A DNA stretch of 64,000 nucleotides from assembly GCF_000745975.1 (NCBI RefSeq), contig NZ_JQKJ01000001.1, forward strand, positions 124,001 to 188,000, in the 5' to 3' direction. Both the position numbers and the translations under genes were made by a program. Numbering within the stretch: the stretch's first letter is position 1; every line of letters starts with the position of its first letter. The DNA comes from Desulfobacter vibrioformis DSM 8776. GTDB lineage: Bacteria > Desulfobacterota > Desulfobacteria > Desulfobacterales > Desulfobacteraceae. The notes under the pieces were generated by a model that was given only the letters and a program-made list of their open reading frames with translations, was not told the DNA's origin and did no database searches. Below, one piece after another: positions 25,542 through 35,375 of this stretch.

Positions 25542-27356
25542 ATGAATACAAAACGATTAATACTGGGAAATGAGGCATTGGCCTATGGTTTGCTCAAAAA
25601 CGGCTGCCAGATGGCCTGCGCCTACCCGGGTACCCCTTCTTCGGAAATATTGTCCGCTGTTGTTTCCTTGAAAAAAGAGATGGATCTGGATATTCACGCC
25701 CAGTGGGCCGTGAATGAAAAAGTGGCATTTGAAACCGCTTACGCGGGGGCCCAGGCAGGGCTTAGAACAGCGGTTGCCATGAAGCAGGTTGGACTGAACG
25801 TGGCTGCCGATCCTTTGATGAGTTCCGTATACCTGGGCGTGAAGGGCGGATTTTTAGTGATCAGCGCCGATGATCCAGGCCCCCACTCCTCCCAGACCGA
25901 ACAGGACTCACGCCTGATGGCCGTCATGGCCAAGCTGCCGGTGCTGGATCCGGATTCCCCGGGCCAGGCGGCCGAACTTGCGGGTATTGCCTTTGAACTG
26001 TCCGAAGCCTTTGAGATTCCGGTGATGCTGCGGCCCACCACCCGGGTGTGTCACTCCCGCCAGAGCATGGATGTGGAAAAAATTGAGATGACGCGGCGTG
26101 AGGCAGCGTTTGACAAAAATCCGGGCAGATGGGCGGCAACGCCTAAATTCCGGCTCCAGCTCCACAAGGAACTGGAGGCCAAACTTACCAAAATCGCAGA
26201 TTACGAACCCACCCGCCCCCGGCTGGTATCCGGCACGGCCAAAGGGTGTGGCCAGGCCATTGTCGTGGCAGGTGTAGCTGCGGCCAATGCCAGGGATATT
26301 ATTAAAGAAAGAAGCCTGGACATCCCCGTGTACCAGGTGGTCCAGCCCTTTCCCTTACACAAGGAATTTATCAGGCAAATGAATGCCTACGACGAGATCC
26401 TGGTTCTGGAAGAAACCTGGGGGGTCATCGAGATGCAGTTGGCAGACAAAAACCGGGTCAAAGGGAAAAACACGGGCTTTATCTCTCCGGTGGGCGAACT
26501 ATTGCCCGAAAACGTGGAAGAACGGATCTGCGCCTTTGCCGGTGTGGATTATCAGGCCCCGCAGATCACCATGCTGCCGGGAAGACGTCCCACCCTGTGC
26601 GCAGGCTGCCCCCACCGGGCCAGCTTTTACGCCATTAAAAAGGCTGCCCCCAAGGGTATCTTCACCAGCGACATCGGATGCTACACACTGGGCTGCAACC
26701 TCGGGGCCGTGGACACGGTCACCTGCATGGGCGCAGGCATCAGCCAGGCTGCCGGCTTCACCATTGCCTATGCCAAAAACGAAAAGCAACCGCCTGTTTT
26801 CTCCACCATTGGTGACTCTACCTTTTTCCATTCCGGTATTCCCGGCTTGATTGAAACCGTCACCAAAAAAATTCCTTTTGTTCTGGTGATTCTGGACAAC
26901 CGCACCACGGCCATGACCGGGCACCAGCCAACACCGGCCTCGGGACGGGACGCCTCGGGCGATTCCTGTATTGCCGTGAATATTCCTGCCATTGTCAAAG
27001 GTTGCGGGGTGAATTTCATCAAAATTGCAGACCCGTATGATCTGCCCGCATTTATCGACATTCTCAAAGAGGCAAAAGCCTATTGCAAAGAAAACGGACC
27101 AGCCGTGGTCATTGCCGAACATCCTTGTCTGCTGGACATGGACAGGGCCGAACTCAAAGCATCCTTTAAAAAAGTAATCGTAAACAAGGATATCTGTGAC
27201 GGCTGCGGATATTGCGTAAGCCACTTTGAATGTCCGGCCCTGGGTCTGAACAACGATACCGAACAGGTCTGCATTGACCCTGGCCTTTGCACCGGATGCG
27301 CTGTCTGTTCATTTGTCTGCCCCAAGGACGCACTTGTACTTGAAAATCAGGAGTAA
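25542..27356 (+). CDS. iorA: indolepyruvate ferredoxin oxidoreductase, alpha subunit
   Basis: IorA oxidatively decarboxylates aryl-pyruvates (from Trp, Phe, Tyr) to aryl-acetyl-CoA with reduction of ferredoxin. The 604-residue length is normal. Visible are LGNEALAYGLLKNGCQMACAYPGTPSSEI at the N-terminus, the ThDP domain with LCAGCPHRASFYAIKKA, GDSTFFHSGIPGLIETV and NRTTAMTGHQPTP, and a C-terminal ferredoxin domain with two CxxCxxC clusters (CDGCGYC...C; CTGCAVCSFVCP). It is followed five bases later by iorB. The promoter lies in the long upstream gap. Confidence 0.95.
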   Translation: MNTKRLILGNEALAYGLLKNGCQMACAYPGTPSSEILSAVVSLKKEMDLDIHAQWAVNEKVAFETAYAGAQAGLRTAVAMKQVGLNVAADPLMSSVYLGVKGGFLVISADDPGPHSSQTEQDSRLMAVMAKLPVLDPDSPGQAAELAGIAFELSEAFEIPVMLRPTTRVCHSRQSMDVEKIEMTRREAAFDKNPGRWAATPKFRLQLHKELEAKLTKIADYEPTRPRLVSGTAKGCGQAIVVAGVAAANARDIIKERSLDIPVYQVVQPFPLHKEFIRQMNAYDEILVLEETWGVIEMQLADKNRVKGKNTGFISPVGELLPENVEERICAFAGVDYQAPQITMLPGRRPTLCAGCPHRASFYAIKKAAPKGIFTSDIGCYTLGCNLGAVDTVTCMGAGISQAAGFTIAYAKNEKQPPVFSTIGDSTFFHSGIPGLIETVTKKIPFVLVILDNRTTAMTGHQPTPASGRDASGDSCIAVNIPAIVKGCGVNFIKIADPYDLPAFIDILKEAKAYCKENGPAVVIAEHPCLLDMDRAELKASFKKVIVNKDICDGCGYCVSHFECPALGLNNDTEQVCIDPGLCTGCAVCSFVCPKDALVLENQE

Positions 27357-27361
27357 ATATC

Positions 27362-27910
27362 ATGTCAAATAATCAGCAGATTATCATTTCAGGTCTGGGC
27401 GGGCAGGGGGTTCTTTTCATTACAAAACTGCTTGCAGGCGCCGCCATGGCGGACAATCTTCCCGTACTTACATCGGAAACCCACGGCATGGCCCAGCGGG
27501 GCGGCAATGTGATTTCCTATCTAAAAATCGGCGAATTTTCAGGACCGCTGATCCGGCCTGCCACGGCAGATGCCTTGATTGCCCTGAAACCAGAAAGCTT
27601 TGCCCATCATTCTTATTTTCTTAAACCCGGCGGTCTGGCCGTGGTGAACAGCCCCAATCCTGTTGAAGATGACAGATACCGGGTATGTTGTGGAGACGCC
27701 ACTGCCCTGGCTGAAAAAGCCGGCAATGTGCGCAGTGAAAACGTGGCCATGCTGGGATTTTTCCTGGGTGCCATGAAAAATGACACCCATATATTCAGCC
27801 CGGACAGCCTTGCCCGTATGATCAAGGAGAAGTTCCAGGCAAAACCTGCAGTGGCTGAAAACGTATTAAACCTGCTTGGGTCAGGCATGCAACTATTTGA
27901 AAAAAGGTAG
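27362..27910 (+). CDS. iorB: indolepyruvate ferredoxin oxidoreductase, beta subunit
   Basis: The 182-residue gamma-type domain protein starts QQIIISGLGGQGVLFITKLLAGAAM, the standard IorB N-terminus, and contains TSETHGMAQRGGNVISYLKIG. It completes the IorAB heterodimer. It begins five bases after iorA, and the ligase gene starts four bases after its stop, so they form one transcription unit. Confidence 0.94.
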   Translation: MSNNQQIIISGLGGQGVLFITKLLAGAAMADNLPVLTSETHGMAQRGGNVISYLKIGEFSGPLIRPATADALIALKPESFAHHSYFLKPGGLAVVNSPNPVEDDRYRVCCGDATALAEKAGNVRSENVAMLGFFLGAMKNDTHIFSPDSLARMIKEKFQAKPAVAENVLNLLGSGMQLFEKR

Positions 27911-27914
27911 ATTA

Positions 27915-29204
27915 ATGAGTTTTATTCCTTCAAACATAACCGGCGAACAAATAGCCGATATCCAGGAACAGGGTCTGAAATGGACCGTCTCCCACGCCTA
28001 TAACAACAGCCCCTATTACCAAAAAAAGATAGAAGCCGCAGGTTGCCGTCCCCAAGATATTAAAAGCCTGGATGATCTTGAAAATCTGCCTTTTACGGAT
28101 AAACACGACTTTCTTGAGGATTACCCTTTTCCACTGCGGTCCGCCCCAATGTCCGACATCGTACGAATCCACGGATCTTCCGGAACCACGGGCAAAAGAA
28201 AGATTCTGTGCTATACAAAAGAGGACGTGGACAACTGGGCCAACATCTTTGCCCGGTGCTATGAACTGGCCGGCATCACCAAAACGGACCGGGTTCAGAT
28301 TGCCGTGGGCTACGGGCTCTGGACTGCAGGTGTCGGCTTTCAGAACGGCTGCGAACGCCTGGGCGCCATGGCCGTGCCCATGGGGCCTGCCAACGTGGAC
28401 ATGCACATTGACATGCTTTTGGATCTTGAATCCACGGTTTTCTGCGCCACTGCGTCCATGGCACTTCTTCTGTCCGAAGAGCTTGAAACGCGCAAACTGA
28501 CGGACAAAATCAAACTGAAAACCATCATCCTGGGCGCCGAACGCCACAGTGCGTCCATGCGCAAACGCATCCAGGAGATCACCGGGGCTAAACATATCCA
28601 TGATATCTACGGCATGACCGAGCTTTACGGCCCCGGTACCGGCCTTGACTGCACAGAACACGCAGGGCTCCATTACTGGGCCGACCATTTTATCTTTGAA
28701 GTGATTGACCCGGTCACCCTGAAACCGCTGCCCGCCGGAGAAGAAGGAGAGCTTGTGGTCACCACCCTGAAAAAACAAGGTACGCCTTTAATCCGTTACC
28801 GCACCCATGATGTGACCCGGCTGATCCCCGGGGCATGCGCCTGTGGCAACCCCTTTCCCCGGCATGCCCGAATTTCCGGCCGTACTGACGACATGTTCAT
28901 TTTCAGGGCCGTAAACATCTATCCCAGCCAGATTGATCATATCCTGGGCGGTATTGACGGGGTGGGCAGCGAGTACCAGATCCACCTGAACCAGGATGCC
29001 GACGGCAGGGACTACATGACCATCCGGGTGGAGCGCACCAAGGATGCAGGTGCAGGAGAAAACAACGGCCTGGCTGACCAGGTGTCCGCCCAGATCCGTA
29101 AAAAACTGCTGGTCAGGTCCCGGGTTGAAATGGTGGATTACGGCCATCTGCCCCGGACAGAAAAAAAGAGCAAACGGGTGTTTGACAACCGCTCCTCTGA
29201 ATAA
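27915..29204 (+). CDS. paaK: phenylacetate-CoA ligase family enzyme
   Basis: The 429-residue enzyme belongs to the PaaK branch of adenylate-forming ligases. The ATP motif is HGSSGTTGKRKILCYTKEDV near residue 85, with IYGMTELYGPG and GELVVTTLKKQGTPLIRYRTHDV further on. PaaK-family members have a second conserved C-terminal domain, here starting AVNIYPSQID. It would convert an aryl-acetate or similar acid to its CoA thioester using ATP. The start is set at the ATG at 27915, which has AAAAAGG upstream. Beside iorAB it could run either forward (activation of arylacetate) or in ATP-saving reverse after IorAB. The exact acid is not certain. Confidence 0.9.
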   Translation: MSFIPSNITGEQIADIQEQGLKWTVSHAYNNSPYYQKKIEAAGCRPQDIKSLDDLENLPFTDKHDFLEDYPFPLRSAPMSDIVRIHGSSGTTGKRKILCYTKEDVDNWANIFARCYELAGITKTDRVQIAVGYGLWTAGVGFQNGCERLGAMAVPMGPANVDMHIDMLLDLESTVFCATASMALLLSEELETRKLTDKIKLKTIILGAERHSASMRKRIQEITGAKHIHDIYGMTELYGPGTGLDCTEHAGLHYWADHFIFEVIDPVTLKPLPAGEEGELVVTTLKKQGTPLIRYRTHDVTRLIPGACACGNPFPRHARISGRTDDMFIFRAVNIYPSQIDHILGGIDGVGSEYQIHLNQDADGRDYMTIRVERTKDAGAGENNGLADQVSAQIRKKLLVRSRVEMVDYGHLPRTEKKSKRVFDNRSSE

Positions 29205-29303
29205 ATTATCGCCCTTGGGGCGGGTGTTAAGTTTTCGGTGTTAGGAAATGGAAATTCCTATACTTTAAAGTTACTCCCTGCGGGGAAAGACAAAGGAGTT
29301 AAA

Positions 29304-30323
29304 ATGAAACAGGTATCATTATTTTTCTGTGTTCTGGCAGCCGTTGCCCTTGTTTCCGGAACAGTCCCTGGAACGGTTCAGGCCAAAAAAGTCAGCCTGA
29401 ACTATGCCAATTTCCCCCCGGCCCCCACCTTTCCCTGCGTGCAGATGGAACGATGGAAAGAACAAATTGAAAAACGCACGGACGGCGCCGTACAGATCCA
29501 TACCTTTCCCGGGGGCACGCTTTTGGGCGCCAAAGACATGATGGACGGGGTCATCAATGGCCAGGCCGACATCGGCTGCATCTGCATGGCCTACCAGCCT
29601 GGCCGTTTCACCGTGACCAATGCCACAAGTCTGCCCCTGGACATTCCCGATGCCAAAACCGGCAGCCTGGTGCTTTTGGACCTGTACAACAAATACCAGC
29701 CCAAGGCCTTTGACAAGGTCAAGGTTTTAACCATGTTTGTCACAGCACCGGCCAACATCATGTCCAAGGCACCGGTGGCCGAGCTTTCCGACCTCAAGGG
29801 GCTGGACCTGCGTGCCTCCGGCGGCGCTGCCCAGATTCTTAAAGCCTGGGGCGCCAATCAGGTGGGTATGCCCATGTCCGACACCCCCGAAGCCCTGCAA
29901 AAAGGTGTGGTCAAGGGGCTTTTTTCCTCTTTGGAGGTCATGAAGGATCTCAAATTTGCTGAAATCTGCAAATACATCACCATCACCGACACCGTGATCT
30001 ATCCCTTTGCTGTAATCATGAACAAAGGCACCTGGGACAATCTGCCCGGCCATGTAAAACAGGTCATGGACAGCATGATAGAGGAGCAGTCTGCCTGGAC
30101 CGGCGAATACATGGACCAGCATGTCAGCGATTCCATTGCCTGGTCAAAGAAAGAACATCAGGTTGAGGTGATTACGCTGTCACCTGAAAAAAAGGCTGAA
30201 TGGAATGCGCAACTGGCCCCCATTACGGAAAACTGGATCAAAACAGCCAAGGAAAAAGGCCTGCCCGGAGACCAGATTGTAAAAGATATTAAAACACTTG
30301 TTTTAAAACGCACCGCAAAATAG
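29304..30323 (+). CDS. dctP: TRAP transporter substrate-binding protein
   Basis: This is a DctP-type periplasmic receptor of 339 residues. A signal peptide (MKQVSLFFCVLAAVALVSG then ...VQAKK) is followed by VSLNYANFPPAPTFPCVQMERWKEQIEKRT and the family motif LKGLDLRASGGAAQILKAWG with the ligand-binding Arg. The ATG at 29304 has AAAGGAG upstream. Ligands of such proteins are organic acids; the neighbouring iorAB and ligase suggest an aromatic acid or aryl-pyruvate. DctQ and DctM follow. Confidence 0.92.
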   Translation: MKQVSLFFCVLAAVALVSGTVPGTVQAKKVSLNYANFPPAPTFPCVQMERWKEQIEKRTDGAVQIHTFPGGTLLGAKDMMDGVINGQADIGCICMAYQPGRFTVTNATSLPLDIPDAKTGSLVLLDLYNKYQPKAFDKVKVLTMFVTAPANIMSKAPVAELSDLKGLDLRASGGAAQILKAWGANQVGMPMSDTPEALQKGVVKGLFSSLEVMKDLKFAEICKYITITDTVIYPFAVIMNKGTWDNLPGHVKQVMDSMIEEQSAWTGEYMDQHVSDSIAWSKKEHQVEVITLSPEKKAEWNAQLAPITENWIKTAKEKGLPGDQIVKDIKTLVLKRTAK

Positions 30324-30333
30324 TCAGACGCTC

Positions 30334-30819
30334 ATGGAAACCATTGAAAAAATAAGCGACATCCTTAACCGGTGGGCCGGGATCATCGCCGGGATCATCC
30401 TTGGGGTCATGATCCTTTTGACCATGGGCAATATTGTGCTGCGCAGGGTCTGGGTGCCCATCCGGGGCACCTATGAAATCATGGGATTTGCAGGGGCCGT
30501 AATCACGGCCCTTGCCATGGGCTTTACCCAGAAAAAAAGAGAGCACATCCATGTGGACATTTTGATCAGCCGGTTTCCCCGGGCCGTCAAAAAGGCTGTT
30601 TTTGCCGTGAACACCGCGATGTGCTCAGTTTTTTTCCTTGTGGCGGCCTGGTTTGTGTGCCTTCGGGGCATGACCCTTCTTGAAACAGGCGAGGTATCGG
30701 AAACCCTTAGAATGGCCTATTACCCCTTTGCCTTTGTCGTTGCATTCGGCTGTTTTCTGCTGGCTGCCATGCTCTTTATTGATCTGCTCAAACTGTTTTT
30801 TCTAAAAGGTGCCAAATGA
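30334..30819 (+). CDS. dctQ: TRAP transporter small permease
   Basis: The 161-residue protein has four membrane segments and the DctQ motif around FAGAVITALAMGFTQKKREHIHVDIL. It begins 10 bases after dctP and overlaps dctM by four bases. It would stabilise the DctQM membrane complex. Confidence 0.92.
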   Translation: METIEKISDILNRWAGIIAGIILGVMILLTMGNIVLRRVWVPIRGTYEIMGFAGAVITALAMGFTQKKREHIHVDILISRFPRAVKKAVFAVNTAMCSVFFLVAAWFVCLRGMTLLETGEVSETLRMAYYPFAFVVAFGCFLLAAMLFIDLLKLFFLKGAK

Positions 30820-32117
30820 GCCTGACTTTGGTGGGCATCCTCGGGATTGCCATCCTGCTGCTGCTGCTGTTCGTGTTCGGCATGCCTGTGAGCTTTGCCA
30901 TGGCCCTGGTGGGCTTTGGCGGCTTTTCATATATCCTGAATCTCAATGCCGGAGTAAACATGGTCAGCCAGGAGATCTGGTCGGTGTTTTCCAAGTACGG
31001 ACTCACCGTGATCCCTTTGTTTGTATTTATGGGGCAGATTGCCTTTTATTCCGGGGTCAACGAACGCCTTTACAAGGCCGCATATAAATGGGTCGGCCAT
31101 ATCCGGGGCGGCATTGCCATGGCCACCATCATGGCCTGCGCTGCATTTGCCGCCATCTGCGGATCCAATACCGCCACCGCTGCCACCATGACCACGGTGG
31201 CATTTCCCCAGATGTCCAATTTCAGGTATAAGCCCATGCTCTCCTGCGGGTCCATTGCCTGCGGCTCTACCCTGGGGGTTGTGATCCCGCCGTCCGTGGT
31301 GCTGATCATCATCGGCCTTTCCACGGAACAGTCCATTGCACGGCTTTTTTACGGCGGTATCGGAGCCGGCCTTCTTTTGTGCCTACTGATGCTGCTCACG
31401 GTTTATGTGGTCTGCCGCCTGAACCCCGAATGGGGACCGGCCGGCCCCCGGGCCAATTTCAGCGAACGCATTAAATCGCTGTCCGGTGCCACTGAGATGC
31501 TGATTCTGTTTTTTCTGATCATGACCGGGCTGTATGCCGGATACTTCACCCCATCCGAGGCCGGCGGGGCAGGGGCCTTTTTCGCCGTGGTCATCAGCCT
31601 GGTCCAGCGGACGCTCTCCTGGGAAAATTTCAAAAAGGCCACCATGGATACCCTGCGGGTTTCCTGCATGGTCATCATGCTTATCGCAGGGGCCATGATC
31701 CTGGGCAAATTTTTAACGATCACCCGTATTCCGTTTAACATGGCTTCGTGGGTGGCGGACCTGAACGTCCCCGACCCCGTAATCCTGGCCGTAATTTTCG
31801 GCATGTACGCCATTGGCGGGGCCATCATGGATGCCCTGGCCCTTTTGCTCATCACCATTCCCATCTTCTTCCCCGTGGCCGCCCAGATGGGCTGCGACCC
31901 CATCTGGTTTGCGGTTCTCATCACCGTGGTCACGACCCTTGGCGCAGTCACCCCGCCCGTGGGTGCCACCACCTATGTGGTGGCAGGCATGGCCAAGGGC
32001 AGCACCTTGAATGAAGTATTTAAAGGGGTTACTTTTTTTCTGCCGGCCTACCTGATCTGCATTGTTTTGCTCATGGTTTTTCCCTGGATTATTACCTTTT
32101 TGCCGGGACTGCTGTAA
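30816..32117 (+). CDS. dctM: TRAP transporter large permease
   Basis: The 433-residue protein has about 12 hydrophobic segments and DctM motifs: GMPVSFAMALVGFGG, PLFVFMGQIAFYSGV, AICGSNTATAATMTTVAFPQM and PPSVVLIIIGL. It is the Na+-driven transport subunit. Its start overlaps dctQ (ATGA). It ends the operon; radC converges 10 bases later. Confidence 0.94.
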   Translation: MSLTLVGILGIAILLLLLFVFGMPVSFAMALVGFGGFSYILNLNAGVNMVSQEIWSVFSKYGLTVIPLFVFMGQIAFYSGVNERLYKAAYKWVGHIRGGIAMATIMACAAFAAICGSNTATAATMTTVAFPQMSNFRYKPMLSCGSIACGSTLGVVIPPSVVLIIIGLSTEQSIARLFYGGIGAGLLLCLLMLLTVYVVCRLNPEWGPAGPRANFSERIKSLSGATEMLILFFLIMTGLYAGYFTPSEAGGAGAFFAVVISLVQRTLSWENFKKATMDTLRVSCMVIMLIAGAMILGKFLTITRIPFNMASWVADLNVPDPVILAVIFGMYAIGGAIMDALALLLITIPIFFPVAAQMGCDPIWFAVLITVVTTLGAVTPPVGATTYVVAGMAKGSTLNEVFKGVTFFLPAYLICIVLLMVFPWIITFLPGLL

Positions 32118-32127
32118 AAAGCAACGA

Positions 32128-32790
32128 TTACAATTGCTTTTGTTCAAGAAATGAATAGTATCCCTTTTTCCCGAAAATAATGTGATCCAGCAAATTGATG
32201 CCAAGTATTTGACCGGCTGATTTGATTTTATCAGTGACTAAAATATCATTCCGGCTTGGGGCTAAATTTCCGGAGGGATGGTTATGGGCGATGATCAGGG
32301 CAGAGGCCCTATCTGTAATAATATCCGCGAAAATTTCTCTGGGGTGAACCTGGCTTTGATTTACCAATCCAATGGTAACTACCCGTATATTCATCACTTC
32401 ATTGGCGCCATTTACAGAAATGGCAATAAAATGTTCCTGGGGCCGGTCCGCGTAATGTTGAATAAGTTGCAGCACATCTACCGGTTTTTTTATTTTTAAC
32501 CCTTCCGGTTTTATTCTTCTTCTGACAAATTCAAACGCGGCAATTATGGTTGATGCCCTGGCCATCCCGATGCCATTCACCTTTGTCAAATCATTTACGG
32601 CAAGCCGGATTCCTTTTTCATCAATCACACTTACGATTTTTTTTGCTATGGCGGTTACGTGGCTTTTTGATGTGCCGGAACCAATCAGAATTGACAATAA
32701 CTCCAGATCTGACAGCGCATCAGCGCCATTTTTCTGAAGTTTTTCACGGGGCCGGTCTTGTTCCGGGATATCTGAAATCCGTTTTGGCAT
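32128..32790 (-). CDS. radC: RadC/JAB-MPN domain protein
   Basis: The 220-residue protein has the RadC layout: helix-hairpin-helix N-terminus (LSDLELLSILIGSGT, VNGIGMARASTIIAAFEFVRR) and a JAMM metal motif HNHPSGNLAPSRND near residue 168. RadC was linked to repair, but its biochemical role is not settled. AAAGGAAAA stands before the ATG. It is convergent with the TRAP operon. Confidence 0.92.
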   Translation of the reverse strand: MPKRISDIPEQDRPREKLQKNGADALSDLELLSILIGSGTSKSHVTAIAKKIVSVIDEKGIRLAVNDLTKVNGIGMARASTIIAAFEFVRRRIKPEGLKIKKPVDVLQLIQHYADRPQEHFIAISVNGANEVMNIRVVTIGLVNQSQVHPREIFADIITDRASALIIAHNHPSGNLAPSRNDILVTDKIKSAGQILGINLLDHIIFGKKGYYSFLEQKQL

Positions 32791-32962
32791 TTTTTTCCTT
32801 TAATCGGTAGAGGATCTACGATTTATTACCTATAATCAATTCAACCCAAAAAACAAACAATAAATGAGCATTTAATCTTCAATTTCGCCTTACATTCATT
32901 CCGGTATTTTTTACATTAAGTGCAGCAAATGCATATATGAGCTAAATATTTCAATGCGTTTG

Positions 32963-32991
32963 TTGACAAAAGGGAGTGCCTATCCTAAGAA
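32963..32991 (+). promoter_or_regulatory. tentative promoter for secreted protein gene
   Basis: A perfect TTGACA (32963-32968) is followed after 17 bases by TAAGAA, which is a weak -10 box. It lies about 75 bases before the ATG at 33064. Confidence 0.3.
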
Positions 32992-33063
32992 TTGATGATC
33001 GATGGATTTGGTCTCAAAAAAAATTTTGATACAAATAACCCTTGGAAATGGAGGATTCAAAAC

Positions 33064-33909
33064 ATGGCGTTACGGATAAACACGCTTTTTTTTGTAATTT
33101 TTACAGGCTTTTTGGTTCTGACCTCTGACGGCGCTTTTGCCCAGTCTTTGCAGCCCACTCTGGAAAATGCCTGGCATGCCTATCTTCAGGCCAGCAGATC
33201 AGGAGATGAATCGGAACTTGAAAAAACAATGTCTTCCTACAGCCTTTGCGCCTTGAAAAACAGACTGGTTTCTGCCCAGCGGGTTTTAACCCCTGAAATC
33301 ATAAAAAGTTTTGCAAAATACAGCCCTGATATTTCCAAAATGGAATTTGTCCGGGTGCTTGAGAAAGGAGATACCGCAGGCCTTGTATATGCCGGGGATT
33401 CAGGAGAAAAAGACGCTGACGGCAAATCCAAAGTGACGTTCAGCGCCATTAAATTTGTAAAGGAGTCGGGGTGGAAAGTGGACGCTACCATGAATTGCGA
33501 CAAGCCAATGTATCAGGATGATGGCCGGAAAACACAATTTTATCTGTCAGACCTGCGACCGGACTGTGCCATGGACGGAAATATAAAACCAGCCCCGGCC
33601 CTGGTCCAGACGCCGTATTCAACAGCTTTGCTTGATGTATTCAGCTATGGTTACCAGGCTCAGGTTACGGTTAACGATGTCCCCCAGCAGCCGGTCACAG
33701 CGAGTTGGTCCGGGGTCGTGATAGGTGGGCTTTGCAAGGACAAAAATAAAATCACCATTGCAATGACAAAAACAGGCCCGGCCGGACAGCGTGTTCCCAA
33801 GATAAGAATTCGTCAGCTTCTTAAAAATCGTACAACACAGGAAATTTTGAAATTTGAGCCCCAAAAGAATATTGAGGGGGTTCATACATTTATCGTCTCA
33901 ATTAAATAA
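33064..33909 (+). CDS. secreted hypothetical protein
   Basis: This is a 281-residue exported protein of unknown function. A signal peptide (MALRINTLFFVIFTGFLVLT then SDGAFAQ) is clear. The mature N-terminal half (about 30-150) has LENAWHAYLQASRSGDESELEKTMSSYS, which resembles an NTF2-like lipoprotein or DUF4878-type domain. Residues ~190-281 form a second, beta-rich domain. I place the start at the ATG at 33064, which has GGAGG nearby; a frame reaching 32992 has no site. Both flanking genes are unrelated. Confidence 0.7.
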   Translation: MALRINTLFFVIFTGFLVLTSDGAFAQSLQPTLENAWHAYLQASRSGDESELEKTMSSYSLCALKNRLVSAQRVLTPEIIKSFAKYSPDISKMEFVRVLEKGDTAGLVYAGDSGEKDADGKSKVTFSAIKFVKESGWKVDATMNCDKPMYQDDGRKTQFYLSDLRPDCAMDGNIKPAPALVQTPYSTALLDVFSYGYQAQVTVNDVPQQPVTASWSGVVIGGLCKDKNKITIAMTKTGPAGQRVPKIRIRQLLKNRTTQEILKFEPQKNIEGVHTFIVSIK

Positions 33910-34001
33910 TTTTCTAGAAAAGCAGCCCTTTTGCCCGATTCCTTCGTTGACAGAAACTGAATAGTTTTCCGCATCATTTTTACCACAGAGAGGTGCTTCC
34001 C

Positions 34002-35282
34002 ATGACAAGTATGAGGAAAATACATAATTACAACGGGTTTTCCACGGAATCCGACAATTCCATCTTCAATCTGGAAGATAAATTCGGCGCCCACCACTAT
34101 AACAGGATCAACCTGGTGGTCAGAGGCGCCAAAGGCTGCTGGCTCACCGATGACAAGGGAAACAAATACCTGGACTGCCTGGCCGCCTACTCGGCTGCCA
34201 ATCCGGGGCACCATCACCCCACCATTACCAATGCGCTGCTCAACGCACTCACCGGCAATTATGCATCGGTTATCTCCAATGTGGTATTCACTGATCCTTT
34301 AGGGATTTTTCTTTCCGAATGTGCGGCATTTGCCCCCCAGCTTGCCCCCGGATTCGGAGCGCACGGCAACAAGGTCCTGGCCAAAAACGGTGGTGTGGAA
34401 TCCGTTGAAACGGCAATAAAAGCCATGCGTTACTATGGATTCAAACAAAAAGGAATTCAAGACGGCAACCAGGAAATTATTGTATTTAACAACAATTTTC
34501 ATGGCCGGTCCATTTCTGTGGTCTCCTTTTCTTCCAGCAAAAAATACAGAGAAGGATTTGCTCCTTTAACACCGGGCTTTGTCTCTGTGCCCTTCGGGGA
34601 TCTGGACGCGGTTAAAAAAGCAGTTACCCCCAACACCTGCGGTATTCTTGTGGAACCGCTGCAGGGAGAAGGCGGTATGGTGATTCCGCCCAAAGGGTTT
34701 CTCAAAGGATTGAGGGCCCTGGCTGATGAAAACAACCTGTTCCTGGTTTGTGATGAGATCCAGGTGGGCATGGGCCGCACGGGTAAACGGTTCTGCTTTG
34801 AGCATGAAGGCATTGTACCTGACGGCTTAATCCTGGGCAAAGCCCTTTCCGGCGGCCTGGTGCCCTTGTCCGTGTTCATGACCAACGCCGGAATCATGGA
34901 TATGATTTTTTCCAAGGGGTCTGACGGTTCCACATTCGGTGGCTACCCCCTGGCCTGTGTAGCCGGTATCGCAGCCCTGAAGGTATTCCAGGAAGAAAAA
35001 CTGGATGAACAGTCCGCAGAAAAGGGCGCACGTTTAAAAAAACGCATTGAAGATATTGGCAGACGCTCTCCCCATGTCAAGGAGGTCCGGGGCCTGGGTC
35101 TTTTCATCGGCATTGAAGTGAAAGACGCCAATGCCATGGAGTTCTGCCGCAAACTGATGAAGGAAGGGCTTATTGTCAATGACAGCCACGGCCACACCAT
35201 TCGTATCTCTCCGCCCCTGGTCATCAATGACGAGGAGATGGATTTCATGGTGGAACGACTGGAACGGGTTCTGGTTCCCTAA
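34002..35282 (+). CDS. rocD: ornithine aminotransferase-like class III aminotransferase
   Basis: The 426-residue protein is a class III PLP enzyme closest to ornithine-oxo-acid aminotransferase. Signatures are EDKFGAHHYNRINLVV at the N-terminus, LDCLAAYSAANPGHHHP, the FHGRSISVVSFS region, and the PLP-lysine motif FLVCDEIQVGMGRTGKRFCFE followed by LILGKALSGG. It would convert ornithine to glutamate semialdehyde. The ATG at 34002 has a GAGAGG upstream. A strong terminator follows. Related acetylornithine or GABA aminotransferases cannot be fully excluded. Confidence 0.8.
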   Translation: MTSMRKIHNYNGFSTESDNSIFNLEDKFGAHHYNRINLVVRGAKGCWLTDDKGNKYLDCLAAYSAANPGHHHPTITNALLNALTGNYASVISNVVFTDPLGIFLSECAAFAPQLAPGFGAHGNKVLAKNGGVESVETAIKAMRYYGFKQKGIQDGNQEIIVFNNNFHGRSISVVSFSSSKKYREGFAPLTPGFVSVPFGDLDAVKKAVTPNTCGILVEPLQGEGGMVIPPKGFLKGLRALADENNLFLVCDEIQVGMGRTGKRFCFEHEGIVPDGLILGKALSGGLVPLSVFMTNAGIMDMIFSKGSDGSTFGGYPLACVAGIAALKVFQEEKLDEQSAEKGARLKKRIEDIGRRSPHVKEVRGLGLFIGIEVKDANAMEFCRKLMKEGLIVNDSHGHTIRISPPLVINDEEMDFMVERLERVLVP

Positions 35283-35322
35283 GTGTTCAGTAGATGTTCA
35301 GTCTCTGAAATCAATTCCCATG

Positions 35323-35363
35323 AAAAAGGGAGGCTGATCAAACGATCAGCCTCCCTTTTTTTT
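35323..35363. terminator. bidirectional intrinsic terminator
   Basis: GGGAGGCTGATC (35328-35339) and GATCAGCCTCCC (35344-35355) form a perfect 12-bp stem with an AAAC loop. A T8 run follows on the plus strand, and A5 precedes it, giving U5 on the minus strand. It ends both rocD and the convergent zraP-like gene. Confidence 0.9.
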
Positions 35364-35375
35364 CACAGACAGGGT

